Shown here: piece by piece, positions 49,079 to 60,616 of the stretch
How the letters are laid out: every line of letters starts with the position of its first letter
Position numbering within the stretch: the first letter of the stretch is position 1
Origin: Amorphophallus konjac
Taxonomy: Eukaryota; Streptophyta; Magnoliopsida; Alismatales; Araceae
Direction: 5' to 3'
DNA: 64,000 nt
NCBI GenBank assembly: GCA_022559845.1
Contig: CM040123.1
Location: 317,359,933-317,423,932, forward strand
Notes under the pieces: generated by a model
The model's database searches: none
What the model was told of the DNA's origin: nothing
The model's input: the letters and a program-made list of their open reading frames with translations, nothing else
Translations under genes and position numbers: made by a program

Positions 49079-51844
49079 ATTGTATTGGGTGCCCGGTATG
49101 GATTCTTGTTCATGTCCTTGCTCTTCCTGCCCCTGTGCGGGCTCTTGCTCCTGATGTTACGGAAACACACAGTGGAATATCCGTCCACTACGGAGCACCA
49201 TGGTTTGAGAACTTTGCGCCTCCGTCGGGTTAGTGATGGGTGGAGGATTGGTGGAAGAAGAAGGAATGTCAGGGTTAACAGGTGTTTGAGGGGGAGCAAC
49301 CGGAGGGGGAACCCTTATGAGGGGCCTTGCCGGTTGGGGATTGGTAATGGTAGGTGTAGGTGGTAATGGATGGTTGTTTGGAGAAGGGTTGGTTGATCCT
49401 TGGATGTTTGGTAACGGTGAGGGAGGAGAGGGTAAGGTGCAAATAAGGAGAGGCCTTTGGGGCAACGGGTTGGTAGAAATAGGAATTGGAGGTGCAGGAG
49501 GTGTTGGGATGATTGGAGTAAAAGTGGCCTAGATGACAAGGGGTTGGTAGAAGTGGAAGGGGGTGTAGGGGAAGGACGGATAAGGAGTGGCCTGGCTGGC
49601 AAGGGGTTTGTAGAAGTAGGAGGGGTTTGTGGTGGTGCGGGAGAAGGTGGAAGGCAAATAAGAAGTGGCCTAGATGATGAAGGGTTGGTGGTGGTGGTGG
49701 AGGGAATTTGGTTGGCGGTGCGTAAGAGGGGACGTGAAGGTTGAGGGAAAGGTGAAGGTTGGGAGGTTGTTCTGAGTAAACATAGAGGTTGGTTTGAATT
49801 TTGGTTTATAGCCCCGACGGAGAGGTTTTCTTCATGCCACCCTTGCCCTCTCTCCACTTCATGGAAGGAGGTGATAGGGTTTAACAGTTGATTAGGTGTT
49901 GGGTGCTCCGGTAGCGGATTTTGGACAATCCCCATGTCCGGTTGTGGCGCGGGAGCTTCTTGCTGTGGAGGAGGTTGTTGAGCTTGCTGCTGAGGTGGCT
50001 GCTGAGCCTGCTGTTGCCGAGGAGGTCTTTGTGCTTTCAAAGTTGCAATGAACCGCCTCATCTCGTCCCAGTCAATACAGTCCTGATCATTCATATCATA
50101 TATGTAATCCTTGAAGTGAAAGCAATGATCTATGTTGTGACCAGACTATCGATGGAAGACACAAAACCGAGAGGTATCAACATTTTAAGGCCAGGCCGGT
50201 CTTTCTTTTGGCAATGTGAGCGCGTTGGCGGCCATAAGTGCATTGAAGATATCGGGAAGGCTTTCGGGTAGTGGAGGATATTGGGCTCTTTTAGGGCCTA
50301 ATGGCCTTCTCGGTTGCTGAGGGCCGTAATTGGCAGGAGGTGGCACTTGGTGATATTGCTGGGGAATTTATGGATTTTGCTGGATAGGCTGATTTGGAGG
50401 AGGATGTCGGAATGGCTAAGGAGGATTATTTTCTTGGTGGGGAACTTGGTTAAGGAAGGAGGGATGTTGTTGTGGTTGTTGTGGGGGCCTCGGGTTGGAA
50501 GGGTTGCGAAAAGGTCCGGGATTGCTAACCACGCCCACTTGCTCATTAGTGACTGTACCCTCGGTTGTTCCCCCATTACTATTGACATTGTTGCTCTTTC
50601 TCACCATCCTTGGCTTTTGCTCAAACATGCCCATGATGGGCGAATCCTTCATCTGAGTTTGTATATATATCGAGCCCTTTCATAAAGTTCCTCCATTGTA
50701 TTCAATTTATTCATGGCCAGAATATGACGGAATTGCGGAGTAGCATTTGAACCTATCATCATAACTTGCTCTGGTTCTGACAGTGTATCTCTTAACTTTT
50801 CAGCCATAGCCCTCCATCTATCAACACATTGCACGAAATCCTCCTCGGGTTTCATCTTTTCAACAACTAGATCAGTCACAAACAAGGGCCAACACGGTCT
50901 CTATATTTTTGCAAGAACTTTCTTTGCACCACATCAAAATCACTGGCCTCAGTTGGTTCAAGAGAGTAAAACCATTCAAGGGTCGGACCATCAAGAGACC
51001 TTCTAAACAAATAAGCCAAAGATGCCTTATTATTCTGCTAGAATGATGTTTCATACATGAAATCTTTCAAATGGATGAACGGGTTGCCCGTTCCATTATA
51101 GTGCCTAAAGTTTGGCATCTTAGATGGAGGCAAGGGAAAGACTGGCAGAGTTGGGAGAGTGACTTCTGAAGTGTCCTTAGGGTTCGAGACCCTCTTGAGT
51201 TGTTCCTCCATGCTAGCAATCTTTTGGAGGAGGGTGTCGGTGACAAACTCGGCCGGGGCCGGATTGGCATGAAATGGATGTTGAATAGGCCTTCTCAAAA
51301 ATTGGGGAGGTGATGGGTGTTGCGGCCTAACAGCAGAATGACTTGCCGGTTGGACCGGCACAACAGGGATGGGAGTTTGCGGACTGGATGGAATTTTTTA
51401 TGAGACCGCTTGGTCATTAGAGGTGTTGGTTTGAAGGCCACCCACGGCCTGAGGGGGGTTGGAAGAAGAAGAGGGGACAGCTTTCCCCTTGAGAGTGGCT
51501 TGGATTGCTTGGCACTGAATTTCATCCAATCGGGACAAGACATTGATAAGCTCATTGAGATCAAAAGATGGGGAAGCTTCCCCGGGTGTGTGTTGAACTA
51601 CGAGTTGAACCTGGGGTGATGAATCAATCGTCTGGGTGGTGTCTACAACATAGAGTTGAGAGGGAGAATATTGAGAATGAGAATAGTTCCCCTCATATTG
51701 AATGGAGCCTTGATGAGGGACCTCATATTGAACAAATTCTTGAGAAGGGACCTCATACGATTGGTCAAATTGACCATCCTCACGACCATCATATGAATAC
51801 TCATAGTTGGCCATATTGACAATTCTTCCTGAATGAAGTTTCAT
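49079..51844 (-). pseudogene. gag: T1 gag, frameshifted, with Pro/Gln-rich C-terminal part
   Basis: The likely start is MANYEYSYDG (about 51811). The capsid region has NFRHYNGTGNPFIHLKDFMYET, then after a frame change the FVQCVDRWRAMAEKL and FRHILAMNKLNTMEELYERA blocks (50649-50885), matching Retrotrans_gag. A CX2H zinc-binding-like motif (FCVFHR, then GHNIDHC, about 50120-50170) is interrupted by a stop. The remainder (49157-50094) is low-complexity Pro/Gln/Ser sequence ending near MVLRSGRIF, before the protease. At least three frame changes are present. Confidence 0.8.
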
Positions 51845-54396
51845 GATTATAATAAGGATCTATTTCGAACAAACAAGTATGGCTAGCAAAACAAGCACTC
51901 AAGCAAGTTGTCAACCAGGTTATGATGATTATGCAAGGTTTTAATGTTCTTTGAGATTAGACAAAGATGGATTTTAATGAAATAGTAAGCTCTCTCCTCA
52001 ATGTAGATCCTAGTTTCAATTTGAGTGTAATCTCTGGGTCAACTAGGTTCTTTCTCTCTCTTCACAAGCGTGAGGGTTAACCAAACTCTGGGGTGCTTCA
52101 AATGGTACAACCTGCCCGGCGTCCGTGAGGAAATCCACGGGTGCGGGGACTTATGGAGGCCTTGGTTAAGGAGATTCCAATCCAATGAGATGGAGTGCTC
52201 AATGGAGGGTCATTCCTTTCCCAAGAGAATGTAGGAGATCCTAAGAGTGTAGAGAGAGGAGGTCTCTCAACCAAATGCCATAAAATTCAAGCTAATGCAA
52301 ATAGGATCAACAGCAGTATAGATATGAGCAATAATCAAAGCCACACAAGAGCAAGGCAACAGCAAAAAAGCAATTCTGCGAGAACAGAAAGAAATGGCGG
52401 CCAGCATAGTGGTCGCTGAATCAGGAAATAGCGACTGCTTGACATCCGCTTATTCTGTAACTGGCGCCTCTTCACAGAAGCACTGAATCAAGTGAATAGT
52501 AAACTGAAAGGAAATTGTTCCTTCAGATTAGACGCCAAATCAAGGAGTGGCACCTCTCTGGAGGGGCGCTGATTGCAATAAACAGTAAATAACAATAAAA
52601 AAATAAGGTGACCAGTAACTGAGAGAAATCTGTGTCTTAGAGTTAGACACTGGATCAGTGAATGGCGCCTCTCTGGAGGGGCACTTATTGTAAAAATCAG
52701 TAAATAATTGTAAAAATAAAATGATGGACGTCTCTGCGAGATCGCTGATTATAAAAATTGTGGCTGCCTGAGCAGTCGCTGATTCTTCACAGAAATAGAA
52801 AGCAACGCAGGTAGGGAATGAAAGAAAATTTTCTTCTTTTAAATGTTATGGGATAGTCCAAAAACTGACAAATCAAGTGGAAGATGTGCACGTGGTGCAC
52901 AAAGGGAGTGGGAAATACCGTGCTACGTGGAGCACAAAGGAGGGGCACGCGTGGGTGCCAAAGGGAGGGGCACACGTGGATGCCGAAGGAGGGGGGTAAT
53001 CAAAACAAAAATAACAAGTGTCCCACCATGATTACCAATTTGTGAATGACGTCACATAGACATTAAAAAGAGGGAAATTAAGATTAAATTAATATAAAAA
53101 AGATATAAATATGTTGGATGATGTGATAAAAGGTGAGGGAAGGAGCATGTGATGCTACTAAAGGAGTGTGATCGCTAGAGGGGTTACCTCAGCAAGAAAA
53201 GGAGTGATCGCAAATACCTTGTGAAAGCAAGTGAGATTGTGAGTTGCACTTCCTCCTTCAACCGGTCGGCCGATGAAGGGGGTTTTTGCTTCGATTACCC
53301 TTGAAAAGAAGCAAAGACAAACAAAAGAGATGGATTAGAACACCAAGTAGTGTAGTATCAATGCACAATAATGATATAGCTATGAAATAAGGGCATGAAC
53401 ACACCTTGTGTGTTTTATTTTTAAACCCCTTAAGAGTAAAGGGTAGGGAGATATGGATGGATGCAAGCAAATAATAATGAAAGATCTAGCAAAGGGGTGC
53501 TAGATAGATGGGGATGCAAAGCTATCTAATCTAAAATAAGAGAAAAAAGTAACTAAGTGGAAGGAGATGAAGAACGTGGAGGTGGTCCTCCAGCACCATA
53601 GGTAGTAGAGAGGTTTGGCGCGAACAGAGGGACTCCTTCCCTTGGTATAGCAATAGCAAAATAGGAAGCAGAGGGAGAGCTCACAGAGCTCTCTCGGTCA
53701 AAAACACCAAGGGGGAGCTGCACTGCTCTCTGTTTACGAAAAGAGCTATTCGCCTCTGCTGCAGTTCTTCTTTCTTGCGGCTGTTCTTAACATTCTTAAA
53801 GAAGAAAATGTAGGATTCAGAGGGGTATATATAGAGGAAGAAAGCTGGTTCTAATAGGATTCAAATAGGGAAATCGATCCGGGACGTGGATCTCCCTTCC
53901 ACAGAAGGACATGAACCCAAATCCTACAAGGAACGCTATGCAAAGGAGGTTGCAGACGAACCGGATACGGAAAGGAATTGGCGACCAAGTAAATGTCGTC
54001 AATTCAATGGGCGTCCAAGCAACTGACGTTCATTCCTGGATAAATTATGGAAAAAATGGACTTTCCATAATTAAAAACAAGAAATGGCGTCTGTTTGAAA
54101 AGGCATTCATTAATGATCACCTGCTCAAAAGGGCATCAATTCTCTAAAATTAAAACCCGATGGAAAATCAAAAAACTAGGAAATGGCACCTATTCGAATG
54201 GTCGCCCATTCTTATAAGTCGACCTACCGGGGGGCCATGTCGACCTATAGTGGAGGAAAATGGCGACACTCCGGAAAGACATTCATTCAAATGGCGTCCA
54301 GAGAATGGTCGTAAAGTCCAAATAAATCTGTAAAAATAGAAAAACCTTCTTATTGAGCCAATAACGAAGTCCACTTTGGGACATTATGTCGTGACA
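51845..54396 (-). repeat. T1 5' LTR and leader
   Basis: It starts TGTCACGACATAATG at 54396. A minus-strand TATA (CTCTATATATACCCC) is at about 53825-53839. Hairpin units occur upstream of it (GAATTGGCGAC 53975-53985 with GTCGTCAATTC 53995-54005, 10 of 11 paired) and downstream (about 52380-52790, for example GGCGCCTCTCTGGAGGGGC). The shared leader module is at 52104-52200. The LTR end and primer binding site are not certain; GCGATCAC motifs at about 53169 and 53205 are candidates. Confidence 0.7.
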
Positions 54397-56953
54397 TGAA
54401 ATTTACTCAACATAGTATCGATTTTGGCGTGTCTACACCTGGCGAGCAATGCGATCGCCACCGGCCTCGCTCGAGAAGAAATTGACACCAATGCAAGGGA
54501 GCTTTTCTTAGCAACCGTCATCGAAAGTAGAGGCTCATCAGTCCCAAAGTAGCCAGAGACCAAGACGCGGACCGGCATGCGACAGATGAAATCTTGAATC
54601 TTGAAATGCAGAGCCGAGACTGAATCGCCCTAACTCGGCCCATTCTCTCCCTGGGAAGAAGACCCGAGGGGCACCAAAGGTAATGCACATCCACTCCGTG
54701 GGGTGGAAGTGAATGCAGAAGTGGAGGGAATAGGCTCGAATGGCGGAGGTGAAGGCAAAGGCGATGTGGCAATGATGGGCACAAGTGAAGGCAAAGGTGA
54801 AGGTGGAGGCGTGGCTTGCTCAAGCTCTGGAGACGAGGGTAGCGATGGAGAAAGTAAAGGTGGTGGAGATGATGGATGCGATGGAGAAGGTGAGGGTGGT
54901 GTCGGTGATGAAGAGGAGGGGCGCGACGCCCATCGTCGACGTATCGACATGACGCGTCGGGTGACGTCGGGAGTGGAAGCGGGGGTGGTAACGGGAGTGG
55001 AGGAAGTGGAGGCACTAGCCTGAGCAGAGTCTTGGGTTTGTAGAGGTTGTGAAGATGAGGTAGGAGATGGCGAAGGTAATAGAGTAGGTGGAGATGGAGA
55101 TGGAGATGACGGTGATGGAGCGGGTTCAACACTAACTAAAGGATCATGGGGGTGCCCCAGGTCTTGTAATGATGAAGACGGCAGCCTGGGCGGCTCTTGC
55201 TCCTGATGTTTGCTACGAAGATATAGAATAACTTTGTGAATGGCGGGCCAATCAACCCTTTTCTTATCTTCTAGGCCATAAACATAATCCCAGAACTCAG
55301 GGCAATCCTCAACCGAATGCCCCTGCTGACGGTGAAAATCAAAGAATTGAAGCAAATTCCAGACCGCGGGTCGACAAGGCACAACTGGAGGGAGTTGCAA
55401 CGCGTGAGTGGCCATCAAAGCCCTGAAAATATTTGTAAAACACTCTGACAACGGAGAATGAGGAGCCTACTTCGGGCAAGGCGGATGCCGAGGGGTAGGT
55501 TGTGGGGAAGAGGGTTGTGGAGACGGCAATGAAGGTTGCGTAGGCAAGGATGTATGGTGACTAGTGGATAGGCTAGGCAGAGGCGTGTGAGGAGCAGAAC
55601 GAGGAGGTATGTAATGGATGACATCTACCTGCTCGGGGTGTGGTGTTCCCTTGACTGGAGGTGGAGACACAGGCGGGTATGCGGTGGTGGAAGGCTGACC
55701 ATGGATGGCGAGAGGTTGACTCATGGAGGGTTGACAGGTGGGAGTGTACGAGGATGTTGGAGCGGAAGGTTGACTCATGGAGGGATATGTCGCAGAAGGC
55801 TAGCTCGTGGAGGGTGCATAAGGGGTATAGGAGGATGGCAAAGTGTGTGGGGATGTAGAGGATTAAGGGACTCGGAGTCAATGGAATTATGGAGTTGTTG
55901 GCGAATGAAGCAGGCTCGACTGTAAAGTTATTGCCAGGAGGTAACGTCATTTAGGGCCAAGACGAACCGATACTCGAGCGTTGCGTTGGAGATAAGCATC
56001 TTAATCTGCTCTTGCTCCAGAATGTGCCCCGGGACTTGTGCGGCGAGGCGACGCCAGCGGTCAGCAAACATGGATAACTCCTTGTCGAGTTTCATCTTCT
56101 CGTGGGCCAGATCCACAACGGAGTACTTGGGCCTAACCTGGTCCTGATACTGCTGAATAAACTTGTCTTGCACAATCTGAAAGTTCACAACTTGCTCCTG
56201 CGGCAAAGAGAAGAACCAATCCCGAGCTGGGCCTTCTAAAGACAGACCAAATCGATATGCCATCAAGCATTGGTCATGTCGAAACTGGGCCGACTCATAA
56301 AGAAATTCCTTCAAGTGCCCAAAGGGGTCACCGGCTCCACCAAATCGGCGATAAGCGGGAATTTGTGAAGGAGGTGGAAGCCGAAGATTTTGGAAAGCGA
56401 ATGGTACACTTAGGGAGGGTTTGGGATCAATTTGGCATTGAAGTTCATCAAGCTGGCGTTGGGCTTGAGCAATCATCTTCCGGGTAGGGAGAGATCAAGA
56501 GAAATGTGAGCCAGCTTGAGCAAGAGGTTGTAAATTTGGACTAGGAGTATGATATTGGGCCAGATAAAAGGATCCGGACTGAGAAGAAGGAAGGCCCATT
56601 CCGGGAGTGGAAGGATACATGGGCCTGGAAGGAACTTGGACATATGGACCCAATGGACCAGTAGCAACATGGGCAGAAGAGGGAGGACCATTAAGAGGAT
56701 AAGGCCCATTAAGGTGAGAAAAAGGCCCATTAAGGGAAGAAGGCCCATTAAGGTGATTTGCAATGAGTCTTTGGGCCTGGGCCGGGTCCATTTGGCTAAC
56801 AAGGCCTGATAGATGGGCCATGAGATTGGCCGGTTCTTCAGAAGGGTCAGAGGGACCACGAGAAGAAGGTCCCGCGTCGGAAGCAAATTCCACGCGGGAA
56901 TAAGAAGAAAGTTGGGAAGGAGAAGAGTACAAGGGATGACGGTAATGCTCCAT
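54397..56953 (-). pseudogene. gag: T2 gag and downstream coding remnant, interrupted by T1
   Basis: The start is ATG at 56953 (MEHYRHPLYSSPSQ), followed by a repetitive NGP-rich stretch. The capsid frame 55928-56476 has YRRFGGAGDPFGHLKEFLYE, LSLEGPARDWFFSLP and ADRWRRLAAQVPGH, matching Retrotrans_gag. A zinc-binding-like region FDFHRQQGHSVEDCPEFWDY (about 55325-55384) lacks its first Cys. A long Pro/Ser-rich tail follows (54630-55160). Several frame changes are present. The remaining frame to 54397 is cut by the T1 LTR, so the rest of T2 lies elsewhere or is lost. Confidence 0.78.
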
Positions 56954-57854
56954 GAGGGAAAATGGAGATTTTCTACAGGGATATCAAAGGAATACAGCCA
57001 GGGAAGTAGGGGCAATGACTAGGGAGGAGGGCAATCTCGCAGGAGAGAAGATGGGAGACAGACAGACTTATGCAAATGGAGAACAATGCAAATGTGACCA
57101 AGGATGACAATGCAAACAGATGGAATGGACTTAATGTTTGACAAAAGGGCACATAAAATATGGAGACTACCCTAAGAGTGCATAACAACCATGAACACAC
57201 AACAACAATGTGCAAAGGATTTCACCCAAGGCAAACAAGTTGATATGATGGAAAATTTTTATTCTCCAAAGTTTTGGTGGACCTTTTAATGATTTAATTA
57301 AGCACAATTCCCGCAAGATATGGGTATCATAAAGGGAAGGGGTCCAAACTTAGGGTTGACTAAGGCTAACTCCCTCACACGTATGCAAATGCAAGTCATA
57401 AGGGGTAGAAAGGTACAATTGGCCCGACGTCTGTGTGGGAATCCACGGCTCATGGGGACTTACGAACATCCCGGATAAGATCACCTAGTCGACTCCAAGG
57501 AATATGGAGGTGAGAGGGTCACTTAATAGGGTAGGAATGCAACTATAGTATGCAATGCATGGCCCTATGTGCACCGGAGTGCATGCAGAATTTTAGCATA
57601 AAACTGAAAAATGAAGCCAGATTAAATTATGAAAACACAACAATATGGATGCAAATGATATATGAAAATGAAGATAATACAAAGGACAATAAGATAGGAC
57701 CAGAAAATGGCATAAACAGACCCTGGAAGGCAATTTAAATCAATAAAGAACAGCGTACCTGTGAGTCTGCGTGCAGATTTTTAGCATAAAACTCGAAAAT
57801 CAAGACAAGATTAAAATATGAAAACACCACGGAATGAATGCAAATGATATATGA
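56954..57854 (-). repeat. T2 5' leader/LTR part, cut by the Sirevirus-like insertion
   Basis: From 57230 to 57854 it matches 33050-34870 in reverse orientation: the 189-bp repeats, the shared module (57412-57515) and the CACACGTATGCAAATGCAA block. The match stops at 57854, where the copia LTR begins. Confidence 0.75.
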
Positions 57855-58930
57855 TGTTGTGTATGTGATTTTGATGCTTACAAAATGACTTTGTTGCTTG
57901 GCCTTGTGCTTGAATGGTTATTCATGTCTTCATGTGCGTGAACTCCTTATCCTCTTACTATGAAGTTTGAAATGATTGTGGAGATGATTACAAAATGGTG
58001 TTATTGTGATATCATCATGTGGATGCATTTGTGACTTTAGAAGGCTCATATGTGCTTTGATGTTAGCACATTGCATATACATTGTATATACACTTGGTGA
58101 GATTACTTTGTACTCAATGAGAAAGCTTTTGTGGAAAACATGCTGGGATAAATATCATATTGAGCCTCATGTTATGCATGTGTACTTCGGTAATGCTAAA
58201 TGAATGATTGAGATGTAAATACCATTGTTTGCCCCCAAGGTAATGATGTATGGCTCAAAGAGTTTTAATGATGTCAAATGCAATATTGCTAAATGGCTTA
58301 ATGATTTAATCTGATTGATTCGATGAGTTCATGGTTTATGAAATGGGAATGTTCATGATTCATTGTTGGTTTGTGATTAGAATTCCTACATAACTTTGTG
58401 TTGAAGTGTTGATATCATTGTCATGTGGAGTTGGTATAATCTCAGCATTTGGACTTGCCGATCCATGGCAAACTTATTGGAGTGATGCTATACTCTTCTG
58501 ACACATTTGTCAATGGTTTTTGGAAACCCGTGGGTTGAGGAAAACACTGCCACTTGTGTACGTCCTTCACAAGGTCACATTACAAAGTGGTTCGGATTGA
58601 TAAATATATGCACTTAGTTATATGTGCTGACTTGTGCATAAACTCCTCATGGATGGTCAATGGAGTTCATAAATATATGCCTTTCCATCCGGTTGGTAAG
58701 AACATGGTAAAAGCCACAAGGGTAAGATTCTTTTATCATTCATGGATTCGTGACTTAATGAGAAATGCATGAGTGGATTTGTACTATGAATGCCAATACA
58801 AATCTAACTTTCTTATGGTATTCTTGCAGGTTAGAAGGATTTCTAATACCCAATTTATAATGGCAAAACCCCGGTGAGGTTGTATGTTTTGTTTCTAGTT
58901 CATTGGGCATTTTTGGAATCAAATAGGCTT

Positions 58931-59173
58931 GGTGTCGACACCTGGTGTCGACACCATTTTCTCAATGTTCTGCTCGGTTTGAATTTCCATCAGTCAGGAA
59001 GTTGGTGTCGACACCCACTTGACTTTGAACTGGCCAGTAGTTTTCTACTATGGGCCATGACTTGGTGTCGACACCACCTGTGAACTGCCCTGGCCAGCAG
59101 TTTTCTGCTATGGGCCTTGAGCTTACACTGGCCGGCAGTTTTCTGCTATGGCCATAGTCCCGGTGTCGACACC
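58931..59173. repeat. Repeated palindromes in the Sirevirus-like U3
   Basis: GGTGTCGACACC occurs at 58931, 58944, 59004, 59064 and 59162. Between them are three stem-loops with TTTT loops: AGTAG 59036-59040 with CTACT 59045-59049, AGCAG 59096-59100 with CTGCT 59105-59109, and GCAG 59135-59138 with CTGC 59143-59146. Repeated palindromic motifs are a known feature of Sirevirus LTRs. Confidence 0.92.
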
Positions 59174-60026
59174 TGTGCGGTGCCGTGAAAGATGACTTTC
59201 ATGCCCACGCACCGAATGTCCATCAAACCCAGTCAAACATCCCTCAAATCACTCCCTAATTTGTGGATCTGGTCCCTAAGCTACCTCTTGACCGTCCCAA
59301 ACTCATATATACTTCTCCTTGGGTCAAAAACCCCAATCAAGAAGTGAGATCTAAAATATTTTCTCTTGTTCTAACCCTTGTGAGTGAAGGGACGCTGCTG
59401 TAACTCCAGGGCTTCTTCCACAACGTTTTGGGCGTGAAAGTGAAAGGAAGAAGGCTCCTTCCAAGTCCCCAAACGATCTGGGTGTAAAAGCTAAAGGAGG
59501 GGCGTGTGCATTTGCTGGAGGAGTAAGAGAAGGTTGCAAGAGATCATCTCTACGACCTTGAGTGCAGAATGAAGGGCGGTTGTAGCTAGTCTCCACCAAC
59601 TACTGTTAAGATGGTAGAATCTGCAGCGGTAGCGACTTCCACTCCCTGGTTCATGATCTCTAGAGCACCTTTCCACCTTATCTCAAAGCTTGGTTGAAGA
59701 TGAAGAGAGGGATCTCTAAACCATTCATTTCCATATTCTTGTTAGAGATTAGCTTAAAGGTTAGGCTTATTATTTCTATCTATTCTTTTAGGTGAAGAAG
59801 AAAATGAAAGAAGGAAAAGAGGAGCGCCTCGAGGAGAGGAAGAAGATGATGTTGAAATCGTGAACATCCATCAACGAGTCAAGGAGAACTAGATTTTGTT
59901 GAAGAAGGGGGAGCTTTATTCTTGATGCATCTTTCTAGTTTCCATCTATAGAATTTTATTGGGGGGTCATAGCATATATATGTCGTCGTTTCATATACAT
60001 CTGAAAAAAGACTTTGTGTGGGTGTT

Positions 60027-60227
60027 CGGAGAAAGGGTTCTCCGAGTGTTTATGTTGACATGTGTGCGTCGATTTGTGCGGAGTATATCTGCGTGTGTGC
60101 TTGGATGTATTTTGGGGTGTGTTCCCCGTGTGTGGTTGGGAGTTTACTCCCGTGTGGTTGTGTAGGCATCGCCCTACGTGTGTGTGTGTTGGAGCTTGGC
60201 TCCGTGTGTGTGTGGGGATTTATCCCC
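60027..60227 (+). repeat. Series of six tight stem-loops with GT-rich linkers in U5
   Basis: CGGAGAA-AGGG-TTCTCCG (60027-60044); GGGG and CCCC at 60114-60127; GGGAG-TTTA-CTCCC (60138-60151); GTAGG and CCTAC (60162-60177); GGAGC-TTG-GCTCC (60191-60203); GGGGA-TTTA-TCCCC (60214-60227). They are joined by GTGTGTG-type linkers and lie downstream of the TATA box, so they would be in the RNA leader. Confidence 0.85.
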
Positions 60228-60562
60228 GGGCTATTTTTACAACAGTGAAGCCTCACCGGTTTAGTGAGGGGTGGACGTAGGGAGTCCGTCGTGGTCCCGA
60301 ACCACCTTAAAAATCTCCGTGTCTTGTGGTTTGATCTTTGTGATTATGTGCTTCATTATCTTATCAGTTTATGCAATCGTGTGAGCTCGGTGAGATTGAG
60401 TGAATTAAATTTAAATCTGTTTAGATTAAATTCCTCAATCTTATCAATCTTGTTAATTCCGCTGTGCGCTAGTTTTTATTTTTAATTGGACATAGTTTTC
60501 AGTAGAAGGATCTATTCACCCCCCCTCTAGATCCGTGTTTCTGCACTACGGGACCCAACAAT

Positions 60563-60574
60563 TGGTATCAGAGC
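60563..60574 (+). promoter_or_regulatory. Primer binding site of the Sirevirus-like element
   Basis: TGGTATCAGAGC, complementary to initiator tRNA-Met, two bases after the LTR. Confidence 0.93.
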
Positions 60575-60616
60575 GAGGCTCTGTTGTCCCTAGATCTTGC
60601 GATCTATAGAGTGATC

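Larger units (their letters stand above)
42132..54396 (-). mobile_element. Ty3/gypsy retrotransposon of the Tat lineage (T1), minus strand
   Basis: Reading right to left: 5' LTR/leader (54396 down to about 51850), gag, protease, RT, RNase H, a second archaeal-type RNase H, integrase, spacer and, antisense, PMD gene B. The second RNase H and antisense extra ORF are marks of the Tat/Ogre group. The LTR starts TGTCACGACATAATG at 54396 and sits in T2 coding sequence. A 3' LTR could not be delimited, so the true left end may reach past gene B to about 38 kb. Confidence 0.8.
57855..60560 (+). repeat. Sirevirus-like 5' LTR (2706 bp)
   Basis: It starts TGTTGTG at 57855, within the T2 189-bp repeat, and ends GACCCAACA two bases before the PBS. 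A TATA box (CTCATATATACTTC) is at about 59302-59315. The end phrase TTCACCCCCCCTCTAG is the usual long-copia LTR signature. U3 holds palindromes and the transcribed part a series of stem-loops. Confidence 0.85.

Noticed and set aside
49317..49744. Plus-strand Gly/Val-rich ORFs
   Set aside because: Antisense of the Pro-rich T1 gag tail.
53160..53215. Firm primer binding site for T1
   Set aside because: GCGATCAC motifs are suggestive, but no adjacent LTR end could be fixed, so it is only mentioned as a candidate.
60050..60280. Overlapping Cys/Val/Gly-rich ORFs over the GT-rich stretch
   Set aside because: They are read-through of the stem-loop and GTGTG linker array in the LTR; frames on both strands are equally open.
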